A DNA stretch of 64,000 nt. It comes from Pseudeuparius sepicola. Lineage: Eukaryota > Arthropoda > Insecta > Coleoptera > Anthribidae. This document shows, piece after piece, positions 23,301 through 35,452 of this stretch. The stretch lies in NCBI GenBank assembly GCA_963920635.1, contig OY987303.1:46313223-46377222 (forward strand), in the 5' to 3' direction. Under the pieces are notes generated by a model. That model ran no database searches. It was not told the DNA's origin and was given only the letters and a program-made list of their open reading frames with translations. Every line of letters begins with the position of its first letter. The first letter of the stretch is position 1. The position numbers were made by a program, and so were the translations under genes.

Positions 23301-24576
23301 TTAATTTGTGTTTGTTGAGTATAGTTTGTCAAAAACGTATAAATAACTGTCATGTGGTTCACGAACTACAATCTCAGCGAAAGGCCCAGTAACATCAAAG
23401 TAGAAGTAGCTAAAGTGATATTTTCAACGAAGTACGAAATAGTATTTTTATTTGTTTATATTATTCAGTTAGATTCCCAATGCTTTCAGGATAGATAAAT
23501 TATCAAGTCTGTAGTTCACAAATTAGGGCGATAACTCTGTTGACTTAAAAATCGAACTACTGAAACTGTTATCGTCATGAAAAATGTTTCTAAAAAATGT
23601 TTGTATAAATGATTCTAATATTTAAATCGCAAATACAATATGCCTAGTTACTAGTTAAATGTTTCTATTGATCGTGATTGGAACTAAAGAAATATTCCAA
23701 TACAAAGAAAAGAAGTGATGGTCTAGATATTTCGAAATTATCTTTCAACATAGATTAAATAAATGGGCGTGAAGTAGAAATCTAGAACGTGTATGAAAAA
23801 CTTCTTAGATAGACCTTCAGTTTTACGTATTTTTTATGTCTTGAAATAATACTATTTGCCCATTTACATGCATTTAAAAAAATGTTCTTCTTTAATAGAT
23901 TTTTATGCCACTAAAATAATTCTTGAATAGTAATATTGCAACAACCAAACAAACAAACAAAGTTATTTCGTTTCTGGGAAAAGTAATACCATCTAATTAT
24001 GGTAGGTATTGCTTTAGGACAACAATGATCACTATTGTATTTATTTATCAACTTGCATTAACAAATAATATAACACCCGATATTGATTGATGCACGTAAA
24101 AAACACTAAGCTAAACGCTCGCAGATTTCCAATTTTTTTTAAAGGAACACCATACGTAATGGCCTTTTCAATCACGTTGCAGTAAAATTTCAAGTTTTGT
24201 ATAAAGTAAGAGTAACGAAATAAATTGGTCATTGTCTGAACCCACATTTTTTTACAAAAAACGCATGAATTTCTTTTCAATTCAACTGCATTATTAGTTC
24301 TATATCATCTGGATTGGAATTGAATGCAACAAATTGTTATGGAGCATTACCTAATTTTATATCAAAAAAGTGAATGGCCGTTTAAAATCGTCTATTAACT
24401 TGAATTCTTAATAATCAAATTGCCGACCAATTAAATTGGAGGAACCAATCACAATATTACGACAGAGATAATCTTGCATTGTGAAAATAGGTAAAAGTTT
24501 AATTTTTTGGAGGAAAGTTCATTATTGTCCCCTTTCATAATAGTATAGTTATTATTCATAACTGACAGAACTATGA
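20340..24576. other. Gene-free stretch, about 4.2 kb
   Basis: No gene is recognised. ORFs at 21101-21301 (plus), 22165-22350 (plus) and 22893-23279 (minus, 128 codons) have no known domain. A fragment at 22685-22730 repeats 556-600. The segment 21780-21930 is less AT-rich but unassigned. Confidence 0.4.
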
Positions 24577-25285
24577 CTCGCTCGGTCATTTTCTAGTTTA
24601 TCCACTTTTGGGTTAGAGAAAAACTAAAATTACCTTTGTGTTGTACATAATCCCAGAAACACGGAAACCACTTTCATATGTTGCGCTAATGACTGGAAGT
24701 GTCCCGAAAAAATTATTGAAATTATCTAGAGACAATAATACGCATACAAAACCAGCGCCATGATGCTTTTCAGGGGCTATTGCGGGTGCGCTGTCTTGGT
24801 TACTAGGCAATGTTGTCAAATGCACGAATTAAAAATGTTTCCTTAAAAATTTTCCTTGCCCTGAGTGTAGCGATTTCCTTATTTAATTACAAAAGTCTAG
24901 AGAATATTTTCGAAACGAAATTGACATCATATTTGATATTTTCCTTGCCCTAAAAAGAAACTTGTTTAACGCCCACAGGGTCATTGTGATGATAGAAAGG
25001 AGCAACTCTGTTGCAACTCCCAAAGGGTCAAACATTTTTAATTAGTGCGTTTGACAACATTGCCTAGTAACCAAGTCAGCGCACCCGCAATAGCCGCTGA
25101 AAAACATCATGGCGCTGGTTTTATACGTATTATTGTCTCTAGATTTCAATAATTTTTTCGGGACACTTCCGGTCATTAGCGCAACATATGAAAGTGGTTT
25201 CCGTGTTTCTGGGATTATGTACAACACAAAGGTAATTTTAGTTTTTCTCTAACCCAAAAATGGATAAACTAGAAAATTACCACTC
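24577..25285. mobile_element. Palindromic MITE, arms about 255 bp
   Basis: Left arm about 24577-24837 and right arm about 25027-25285 are strong reverse complements, sharing ATTTTCTAGTTTATCCA, TGTACATAATCCCAGAAACA, CCAGCGCCATGATG and CTAGGCAATGTTGTCAAA. The roughly 190-base loop holds two direct copies of ATTTTCCTTGCCCT. The termini lack the TACAGGG motif. ORFs at 24613-24825 and 25042-25227 (both minus) are the two arms read in opposite senses. Confidence 0.85.
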
Positions 25286-26775
25286 GTTCTTCCAACTAGT
25301 CAATTGTCCTAGATGATACTTTTATTACCACAACAAGTAAACGGTTAGGTATAAATTCCACTATACTTTCTTATCTTTGAAAACTAAAGAACTATTGTAG
25401 CAAGTTTTATGAATTTTGGGTGCATAGGCACTTATATTAATATTATTCTTAAGATACAAAAACACATATTTTCACTCATTTAATTGTTCAGATATGAATT
25501 ATTTTAGCCCTCAAGGAATTTGCAACGAAAAGCGATTCTGATAAACTGTAAATTAAAAGCATTTTGGCTGAAAACCAGTTTTTTTTTAAGTAATCCCGAC
25601 TTCTTTTTGACTATAGAATGACATTAAATTACAATATTTGTTACCCATAGATAGATGAATCTAGTTTGTTTAAAGATGCACCCCATGTTTCTGTTTGGAG
25701 ACTACAGCTTTGGCGTCATAATCATCTAGTATTGTATAGGTAATAGGTATTGTGGAAACCCTTTGCTTAAATTATTCTTATGCAAGGCATATAACCTAGT
25801 TTTGCTGAAATCGCAGTATAACCCTTATTTATGCTGTTACTTATAAATTAAAACATTTAATTCATTTTTTAAACGGAAAAATAAGAAACTTAGACAATCA
25901 CAGAAATATTAAATATTAGGGAAAATATTTAGTGAGCCTGGCGAAAATTTTAACAATGATTTTTACACTCTAGATGTAGCTTTGTCTATGTTTTAATATA
26001 TGCCAATAAACCTATATTTTTATTGTGCAGTACGGGAGTAACTAAAGATTTTTCTTATCTCTTTAAATAAGCATTCATAACAAATATAGGTACCATGTAT
26101 ATTCAATTAAATATTATGATGTAACGTTTTAATATTTAAATTTCGTAAAAATAATCGTTTGTAAAAATGCCTATGTAGGATAGTAATAGTAATATAGTTA
26201 CTTTTCCTTTGTTTGATTCTTCTAGGCCATTAAGTTGCACAAGTTCCTTATTTCCACATTCCTATTATTGTTAAATTTTGATGAGCAGTGAATTCACAAA
26301 AGCCTGGTATGTTAAACAGCAACGTAATCGGATCCACATATATTTTATTTAAATTCAGATTACGTAAAATTAAGTTAATTCGCACGCGATGAGTATACTA
26401 ATTTAGTTTAAAAGATTTGGGATCATCTCCCGAAACACGTCAAAGCAGGACCCCGTTCATAAATAATCGTATTAGTTTTTATATACAGAGGCCGAGATAC
26501 CTATTTTAGAAACTGATACGAATTCACAGAAGCGAGCATTCCTCAAGTTACTCTTGCAGAAAATAAATAAGGAAATTTATTGGTTAGTTCTAAATAACAA
26601 GTGAACGTTTTCTGTATACTTTCATAAAAAATAAACATTAGATGTCAAATGTCAAAAAATTCTGCCAAATTTGCGTAAATGTGATTTAAAACCTAGTACC
26701 TCTTATTTATATAATTTTTTTACGTCATATTTATGCACCGTCGAAAGAAAATTAGTTACGTCAAGTAATTCTTCT
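25286..26775. other. Gene-free stretch
   Basis: No gene or complete repeat is recognised. Confidence 0.4.
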
Positions 26776-27407
26776 AGCTAGAGGGTTGCGGTTTTCACGT
26801 CACTGTACTAATTTTTTGAGAGGAATTTGGTGGACCAATCAGATTTTAGATAAGTTTTATAGTTTCCGCGCATTGGCACAGGACTGAAATTTTCGATTTT
26901 TTGGAAACCTCTCTCCTGGCTACAACTTATATACATCGACAAATTTAATCAACTATTATTATAGATTTTTTGGCGTAGAATCGAATGGAATAATTAGTTT
27001 TTTGGTAGCGTTAATAGTTTTTGAGATATGAACTATGGTTCCGATTTTAAAAAAAATATAACTTTGGTTCATATCTCAAAAACTATTAACGCTACCAAAA
27101 AACTAATTATTCCATTCGATTCTACGCCAAAAAATCTATAAAAATAGTTGATTAAATTTCTCGATATATATATATATATATATATATGCAACGAATATAT
27201 ATAAGTTGTAGCCAGGAGAGAGGTTTCGAAAAAATCGAAAATTTCAGTCCTGCGCCAATGCGCGGAAACTATAAAACTTATCTAAAATCTGATTGGCCCA
27301 ACAAATTCCTCTCAAAAAAGTAGTATAGTGACGTGAAAACTGCAACCCTCTAGCTTTAATAATAACCGAGATTTTTGAGAAAAACACCCAAAATGGGACA
27401 CCCTGTA
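26776..27407. mobile_element. Near-perfect palindrome ending GACACCCTGTA
   Basis: Arms about 26776-27050 and 27070-27354 are almost identical reverse complements (AGCTAGAGGGTTGC, ACTATAAAACTTATCTAAAA, ATTCCATTCGATTCTACGCC). The apex lies near 27060. Only the right arm carries an (AT)n run at about 27163-27187. The right side extends a further 50 bases to the TA-flanked terminus GGGACACCCTGTA at 27407, while the matching left terminus is missing, so the element is truncated or was acquired asymmetrically. Confidence 0.82.
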
Positions 27408-27454
27408 CGTCTAAAAATAACAGAAGGCTACGCATCAGTATAAGTCGGTGGGAA

Positions 27455-27850
27455 AATATTTCATCTTAGACAGTTGCTTTGTTAAGAAAGGTCCAATAAC
27501 AAATAATTTTTTAAATATGTTGACATTTTCTAAAAAAATAAATTGCTTTTGCATTTATTAATATTTTTTAAATAATTCCAGACCTCTTTTGACCCGTAAA
27601 AAAGTTTCATAAAAATACAGCATTTTGAGATGGCCCAAAAAGATATACTCTGTATACTTTTTGTAGGATATTTACACACCAACACTTTGAGTAGTATTGT
27701 TAACCATTCAACTGTTTTGAGATAATTCCATAGTACACGTAATGACTCGCCATATGCCTTTGAAACCCATATTTTGCTCAACTTTGATACCCTGTAGAAT
27801 GTTTTTTGTTCAAATTTTGTTTTTGAAGTTTAAATTATAGCAGGCCATAG
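27455..27850. repeat. Half copy of the 60181 family
   Basis: Colinear with the reverse complement of about 60760 down to 60400. Shared blocks are ATCTTAGACAGT, TTTTGAGATGGC, CCATTCAACTGTTTTGAG, CAACTTTGA and CCCTGTA. It contains the loop and one arm; the other arm is absent. A frame reading FILDSCFVKKGPIT parallels IILDSDFVEKGPII in the 60181 element. Confidence 0.65.
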
Positions 27851-28285
27851 CGTCAAAAAATTACTTATTTCACAGACTTTCCATAGACATATCTGAAGCG
27901 CTACATATCCCCTGCGTTAGCCTGATTTATAGTTTTATTTAGAATGCTACTGGCAAGAGGGTTTGAAAGTTTGGTTAAATAACAGTTATCGATTTGATTA
28001 ACTGAAAGGAGCTCTCCGTGCTATTGTTTTCCAAGGCATACTAGAAAATTTAAAAACTGTGCAAGATGCAGATTCCTCCCTGCAAAGTTTTGCAATGTAT
28101 AATGTATTGTGCAATTAATGAAATCGCTTTATTTAACCGAACCGAAAGCATTTTGCCTTCTAAATTTTTATTTACTTTTTATTTATAAATCAGGCTAGCG
28201 CAAGGGACGTGTAGCGTTTACGATATACCGATTGAAAGTGCATAAAGTAAGTCATTGTCTGACACCATGGCCTGTTAACTTCGAG
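27851..28285. other. Gene-free stretch
   Basis: The segments CCTGATTTATAG (27931) and TATAAATCAGGCTAGCG (28183) are complementary, with GCTACA(T/C) beyond. This hints at another eroded foldback of about 300 bp (27880-28220). No coding sequence. Confidence 0.4.
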
Positions 28286-28995
28286 TAACTTTTTTTAAGT
28301 AGGTACTGAAAGAGAGCGCACCCACTAAACCGCTGCATTTTTCCAAATTCTAATAGAGTAGGTTTGAAGCAATTATATAGTTTTGTCCACTTATTTCACT
28401 TAGAAACTGTTTTGGTAACCCTTGATATAAAAAAGTTATAAGAATATCGAAAAAGTTTGGACAATTTTGTGTTTTTCAAAAATATCTCAGAAAGTAGGCC
28501 ATGGATCTAGAATGTATTTTTACAAGAAGCTAGCTCATCAAATATTTTCTTTTTCAAATAAAGTTCTCCGAAAACGCATATTTGTCAAGATATTTCCAAG
28601 TGACCCTCCGTCAATTAATAGAAAATGAATTTTTCAAAAACGGTAGATTCATTTTTCGAAAAATGCCAAGAATAGTTTTTTCTTAGAATTAATTGGGAAA
28701 TTTAGTAAAGGCGAAAACAGATTACTTTCCAGTGGCGTGCCATACTTTATTATAAAATATTATGGTTGACCCCTGCGTCTCCGGCACTGATGTAAGTAGA
28801 CAGGCCAAATTATTTTTAATTTATTGCATTTAATAGGTGTCTACACTGTACCAAATAGGTTTGCTTTAACTCTCTTCCTTTAGGAGAAATTAAAGAACAC
28901 ATGAAAAAAATGAAATTTTTCGATACAAAAATCTACTTTACTTTGACTTTTTCTTTAGAGTCCAGAAGTTTTAGCCAAAAAAAGTTGGACCACCC
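28286..28995. repeat. Mixed MITE fragments
   Basis: 28470-28620 is a diverged copy of the right arm at 2870-3010 (AAGTAGGCCATGGATCT, GCTAGCTCATCAAA, GCATATTTGTCAAGAT). A further terminus GGACCACCCTGTAAT lies at about 28982-28996. The pieces are probably two element remnants side by side. Confidence 0.5.
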
Positions 28996-31900
28996 TGTAA
29001 TTATTATATTTTGAAAACTTGAGAGTGTTGATCAAACTCTGCAACAAAATTAGATAAGCAGCGATAAGCAGCAAAGTTTTTTATTTAAAAAGTATTCAAA
29101 GAGGTCAAGACTAAAGTAAGTGGTCCATGTCGAGTGTAATGTATTTGCATTGTTATTAAACAAGTTCTTTTTGAAAATTACGAAAAGTTAAATTTATTGC
29201 GCTAAGTGCAAATAAATTAAAACAAACAAGATATAAAAAAACAAAATTGGAAGGAACAGGAAACTGGTTGCTAAAAATAAGTGGCTCTGACTTAATTTCT
29301 ATGATCCGTATTCAAGTTTTTTTAAACTGACATATTTATATAAAAGCATTATATTTACCTATAAATAGGTAAGTTACGTCAATTCTTATTTTTGCACTTT
29401 TATACACAGTTTGTCTAGGGTATCGATTGTAAGTCGACCTGAAATGTAAATTGTAAATACTGATGAGTTGATGTTTCTGTTTATAGTATCCAACCAAAAA
29501 AAACCTGTTGAAAATATTCAAGAAATGTACGATTGTCAGAGACAACGTCCCAGTGACTTTACATAAAGGATTTTTGCAGACTTAATTCGAGGTACCTACT
29601 TATAGCACAGAATCGTAAACTGAAAATGTCTCTTTTTGGAAGCAATACTAGACACGATAGGTGTATTATAGCGTTTCATCAATGTAAAAATATGGAAATA
29701 TGATTTGTGTTAAATAAGGCACAACTATAGTAGGTACCTATATGTTGTTTGCCTGAATTTTTAGAAGACGTTCCCAGCTCTAACGGTTTTGCCTAGATCA
29801 AATTGAAATTTTAGGCTAAGTGAAATTTTAAAGGCTACCTATTTAAAACATCAAATAAGTCGTCTGACAAAAACGTGTCTAAGGGGATTTATGTCAAATT
29901 TAAGAAGTAGCTTTTGTTTGCTCAGGATTAATTTAGGTATACTTCTTATTTAATTTTAGAGAATGTTTTTAAAAAGTAAATGCCCAGAATACAAAGTCAT
30001 AACTGGATTTTTTGACATTGGCTCCTATTCCGATAATCCAAAGACGCAGGGACAACATACATAATTAGGGTGTAGAAGTGGTGTTTATTTAAAATAGCAG
30101 AATATCTGGCATAATAAAAATGCAATTAAAATAGCTATGCATTAGAATTTTTATTCTTTTAGTTCCAATCTGAAATTAAATTTACTTTGGATTGTTCATG
30201 ACACCTTGTATGAAAAAGAATAATATAAGCGGTATATGAAAATCTAATAGGTATAATACACAAAATTGCGTCCACAAATTTCTGCAGTCCACTGGGACCT
30301 GTGTTTTTTCATTTCGCGAATAAGTCCGGATTAAGGGAACCGTGGACCTTTAAAAGTGGGCCTAAATTTCATCCTTTAGGCTATAATAATCGAGTGACTT
30401 GGCCGATTTTGCTCAACAATACAGGCTACTTTAAAATACCTGCACATAGCCTGATCGGGTCAAAATTGATATGGCCGCTAGGGGGCCAAATTAAGTCACC
30501 CTCTTGTATTGGGCTGCAGTAAGTTAAGAATAACCCCAAGTTTGTCGCCGCAGTCAGCTAAAAATTAATTCTCTGACCTATGCTAGGCACTGCGGGAGAC
30601 ATTTTGAACATTTTGAAAACAGAAATTATTTTTCGTAATACTATCTTCGTCTGACTAACTTTTGTGGTTACGTGAATTTAAATATTAATTTACTACCTAA
30701 TGGCAAACAGTAATAGTTTGTCTAATATAAAACAAACAATAGAAAAGTTCGGCAGTCTGATTTGGGCAACTAGAAACAAAGAAGTTCAGGCAGAAGCCAA
30801 TTGTACTATACCCTGCTAAAGATAGCCCGCGTGCCCAACAAACAAACAAATATATTTAGAGAGTGTCATAAATATGCCCATTTATTTCGTATCTACGGCG
30901 AATGGTTGGTTCTGTGTGTATTCCGCTGGGGGCAAGCTGACAAATTTGAATTTCAGATATTCGTACTGCAGCTATTTCCATTATAAAAATGGGATTGTTT
31001 CAATTTATTCATAGTTTTGCAGCGAATAAGGTTATTCGTTTCTACAAAAATGACTTAGCCTACTTCAAACTAAAATATTTGACATCAATACAAGATACGG
31101 ATACCATCTGCCATGTGTTAGAAAGTCTATATTCTCGAATTTTCCTTTGAGATAAAATTACAATAAATGTTGTACCTTCCTCCGGATAGACCCAATCATG
31201 TAGATTCCAACTTCTCGCACGGGGAAAAAGTTGCATGTTGCTTGTCGTTAGTTGCAGTAAAAAAGTGCATCATAGTTAATAAGAGCTACCACATGTAGCA
31301 AAAAGCAGCAAAAATTGGGCTATAATTTAATTTTTTTAAAACCTAATGCTTAGAATTTATAGTACATTAAGTTATCCTATTAATTTTATTGTCCTAAAAA
31401 TTTTGATAGATATATTATACAGTATAAGCTGTAAAACGGATTTGAAGATTTCCGAGCTATCCAACTCCCAATTTGTTACAACAAATAGGTAGGTACTTGA
31501 GAAGCGTATAAGCTATGTCTTAGGAAAGATATTGAAAACTTTATCTTATTTTTATTTGACGTTTTGCATTTATTATTACAATTGATTGGAGTTTAATAAT
31601 GGGAGCCACTCCTTTTCGTCGTTATAAAAATTACTATTTTTATTACCTTATAAACTAATGTGTAAGTTAGAAGCCAATCCAATAATCTTCTCGTATTTAC
31701 AGCCTTATCAGCGACTTTTATTAAGGAAACGTCAGACCATATACCATAAAATCCAACAACATGTATAATTTTTTCAGATACATCCCAATAACAATAATTA
31801 TTATTATAAGCTATTATATAAATTTGTTTGCGATGTTAATGTATTTATAAGAATGAATTGATAATAGATGGATCTAAGGCCACAGCTATTTGTAATCTTT

Positions 31901-33109
31901 ATTTTTATGCCGATATTTCTGAATTCACGATAACCACAGGTGCTCTACCCGTAAATATTTTTTATCGTAAAATCCTAAGACAAATACTGAGTTCACGGTT
32001 AAGGATTTCAGCAAAAACCAGTTCCACATATCTTTTGAAATAAATGCATAAAATTCGGATGGCTGGTAGGTAAACCACTTTCGGTGAGAGCAGGTACGTA
32101 TTATCGATTTTAAGCACTTACAGAGAATCGAATCAAACATATGAAAAATTCCCTATTTGTTGTAGATTTCTTTAATACTGTTTAAGTTGTTGATTCTGGT
32201 TTGATTCCGATATTATTGAAAGTAAAATTCTTAATGAAAAAAACTTTAATACTTATTTTTATGTACGTTTTTAATAAGTTTTCAACAACCTGCAATATCA
32301 ACTTAATATTTTTACAGTGATAAAACTTGACTGTCTCATAAAGGAGTCCGGTTCCGCAAAAATCGACATAAACAAAAAATACTTCATTTTGAGATATTGA
32401 GCCGAAACATTTATATATAGAGCAAAATTTCTTGAGAAGTCGATAGAACAATAATTTCCGAAGTCGCATACTTTTTGGGACACATTATGTAAACTCATTT
32501 CTTCTTTATGTCTTTATATTCAATTAGTTACAACATCAACAGCTTCCGGTAATTATGATTCTTTAAGATGATCGCTTGGTCTTATTGTCGGCTTACCAGG
32601 AATTCTGGATAAATATTATAAACCGTATAGGCACTGGATATCTTATATTGAAAATACTAAAAAGAGCTCTGAGAATCCCAATCATAAAAGTGACATGAGA
32701 GATTCTTCTAATCTAGAAACTACCTGAAGGATCTCCTAAGTCGCACAATCAACTATATCAAAATTTCCTTAAATCGTAAAGGAAGAAATAGAAACCAACA
32801 TACCAACAATATACAAACTGTCTCTAATCTTCAAATTCAATGTCAGACCGAACTTCGGTAATATTTCCTCGGCTCTTTTGATATTAAAGTCTAAATTTAA
32901 ATTTTTCTTATTTTGTTATATTTCTCTTGTATGCGAGTTTAATATACAATAATTGTTCCATAGCTTTATTTTTGTTTAAGTTCTCGTTTTCTTTTAAGCT
33001 ATTAAATGAATCTAATTTCATTGTGATGCGCCCAAAAATTGTCTCTCATTCGTCTAGATGCATCCTGTAAAGGCAAATTTTATGATTGATTTTTGTTATT
33101 ACCCTCTAA
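28996..33109. other. Gene-free stretch, about 4.1 kb
   Basis: No gene is recognised. 32310-32490 ends TTTTTGGGACACATTATG and resembles the arm of a decayed MITE when read on the minus strand. 30290-30530 is richer in GC than its flanks, with several self-complementary GGCC/CCTA strings but no clear boundaries. Confidence 0.4.
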
Positions 33110-33442
33110 CTATACGCAGAATGTGACAGTTGTTGACAGTTGACACTTGTTTGTCATTGAAAAATAATTTAGAATTATCCCGAAGAAATATTTATTGTCA
33201 ACATTGATATCTTCCTCATCTCCGTCCAGCGAATCTCCGAGGGTCACTTGATGGCTTGTACGCACGCACACGCAAAATTCTTTTATCGGCATCATATAGC
33301 CATGTTTCCGTCTCATTTCAATTAATGAACGATTCATCGCCAAACAATAGACATTTTTAAACAGCTGAAAATAGGCATACACAGCCACAAAAAAATTCAT
33401 GACGCTGGCTCGAAGGAGTGGTTGTTTAATGTAACCTTTCAA
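33110..33442 (-). other. Unassigned 110-codon ORF
   Basis: This open frame contains the acidic stretch SLDGDEEDINVDNK and ends with TAG or the reading's first stop near 33110. Unlike most ORFs here it lies outside any palindrome, and its codon usage in the middle looks protein-like. A donor-like CAAGGTAAATTG lies upstream on the same strand near 33455. I recognise no domain. It could be a lineage-specific exon, decayed transposon coding sequence or chance. Confidence 0.15.
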
Positions 33443-34235
33443 TACAATTTACCTTGAGGAATGGGTGGTAGAGGTAACATGTAAAGTAATACTCACTATG
33501 TTATTTCATATGTTTAAAAAGTTATTTCTCGATAACTGTTGGGAGATAAAACAATGCACCGTATAATTTATATATTTTATTGTGATAGATATTATAGTGC
33601 CTTGAAAAGTTCACTTGCGATTCCGATCAAACGTATTATTCAAAACACACAGTACCTACGATAGGGATAGGATTGGCTGATTGTAAGCAGCAGAAAAATG
33701 ATCTAGTTCACATCCTTACAAAATTAAAAGTGATGGGCTTTGTGGGATTACATATTGTGCTAACTGTATCTAGCACCTACTACAAGCGTAAAGAGGCCAA
33801 TTCGTACAAGTGATCTTGGATGAGAGCAAAATAGCCCTTGAGAATAAATTTACGAAGAAAAATGTCCGGCAGGAATGGATTTTGCTGGAGAATATTTCAC
33901 TATACGATTCCTTTATTAACTTCTTCTATATTTACATCTCCAAAACGAACTACTTTGAAGGAGTTTCCTGTTTTGAATAATGGCGAAACTGACAGCCTCA
34001 GCTTGGGCGTCGGAATGTGGCCCGAGTAAACAAACATGACGTTTGGATGTTCAACGCAGGCGTAATTTTTTTGACTTTTTGTAGGTACTGGTTTATTTTC
34101 TGAGTATATTAAAACAGAGGTCTCGTTTAACAAGGTATAAGTTACATAAATTCATTAGTACCTATACACAATAGCTAGTAAAAAAATTTTTCTTCGTAGG
34201 TATGTGTCAAATAATGACATTTTTCGGGCGGAACC
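33443..34235. other. Gene-free stretch
   Basis: No gene is recognised; the short opposing ORFs at 33838-34133 are shadows of each other. Confidence 0.4.
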
Positions 34236-34394
34236 AATGACCGAAAAGGACATTTACGTGGTGTAAAATTGTGATTGGTTCCTGAGCGTCCACAAAAAAC
34301 TTGGTATGATGTGATTGGTCCGTTAGCGTCTGCAAAGCACTTTTGCGGACGCTCGCGGACCGATCACAACACACCATGTAAATGTCCTTCTTCA
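34236..34394. repeat. Compound hairpin with an internal repeated unit
   Basis: AAAGGACATTTACGTGGTGT at the left pairs with ACACCATGTAAATGTCC at the right. Inside, GTGATTGGTCCGTTAGCGTC pairs with GACGCTCGCGGACCGATCAC. The unit GTGATTGGT(T)CC..AGCGTC occurs twice in direct orientation, so the left arm is a diverged tandem of the stem unit. No ORF of interest. Confidence 0.7.
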
Positions 34395-34704
34395 TTTAGG
34401 TCGAGCCTAAATTCCGATATTTTAGCATTAGTTTAAACTAACCAAATTTTCTGCTCTCCGGAGGTGTGCATTCTTCAGGAGTATCCTCATTTCTGTTTAT
34501 TTTTGTTGTATTTTTTTTTATGGGCTAGACGTCAAAGGCAATTTACCCAGGTCCAGGGCTTATTGCATCCCCCTTCGGCTTGTTGGGGGGGTTGTCTGGC
34601 TCTAAACCATTCCTCCCAACTAATATCTGTCAAAATTCCTTATATCTAAACTTATCCTACCTTAAAACTAAATACAAACACCAAACACACAACACCCATG
34701 GCAC
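34395..34704. other. C/G-rich hairpin segment
   Basis: GCATCCCCCTTCGGCTTG and TTGGGGGGGTTG at about 34566-34593 form a C/G hairpin inside otherwise AT-rich sequence. It may belong to a retrotransposon, but I cannot place it. Confidence 0.3.
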
Positions 34705-34850
34705 ATACTGTTTCTTTTATTAAAACGATTAATACTATGACATTTTACCTGACTGACACAAGCACATTGACAGTTTAATAATTTTCTCTGTTCGGTGGCC
34801 GACTAGAAGTTCATAGGTGATTTATTGTAATGAAAAAAATAAACAAAGTA
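34705..34850. repeat. Dispersed repeat, copy 2 of 2
   Basis: Colinear partner of 8360-8515 (CTGACTGACACAAGCACATT and GACAGT, ending ATTGTAATGAAAAAAATAAAC). The orientation is the same and the end point is the same A-rich tail. Confidence 0.55.
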
Positions 34851-35452
34851 TTATTTCCTCCAAATGGCTATTTCAGCTGCATCATTCGGAGCAAAAAAAA
34901 TTTGGCAAGTCGCTGTTTGTATGGAGCAGAACCGCGGATTGTAAACAACTAACGCCATCAAAGGCATACGATTGTTTTTTTAGAAAAGAGCTATCTTTAT
35001 TTATTTAGTTTATTTAATCAAACAAGGCATTCTAACATCTTATTGGTTAAAACCAGTATGACGGAAATAGTCGATTTAAAATCATTACCTTCAATTTCTA
35101 GTGTCAAAAATTCTTTAGTTTGAAGTCGATACAAAGATAAAGCACTTTACAGAAGAAACTCGTTTATGCAAATTTTTGAAAAGCGGCATTTTGTAGATAC
35201 TGCACTCTTTCTTAAGACAGCCGTATTTGGGTAACGTCATACCAGCATTAGCTCGTAATGCGGATGTGCTGGTTTTCTCAAATTTGAATAATTAGTGTTC
35301 GAGACGGTAGACTGAGAGAACTGTTTCTTCTTAGGTCCACTAGGTCAGCCACAACTCTTCTTGAACAATTCAAACCAAAATGTTGCTAGTAAGAAACCAG
35401 CAGCAGAAAACGCAACGGATACATTGATTCACAACTGTGACATCCTAGTCCA
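34851..35452. other. Gene-free stretch
   Basis: No gene is recognised. Confidence 0.4.

Noticed and set aside
34530..34700. LINE 5' or inter-ORF region suggested by a C-rich hairpin and A/C-rich text
   Set aside because: It looked familiar but I could not place it, and no ORF1 or reverse transcriptase sequence is near.
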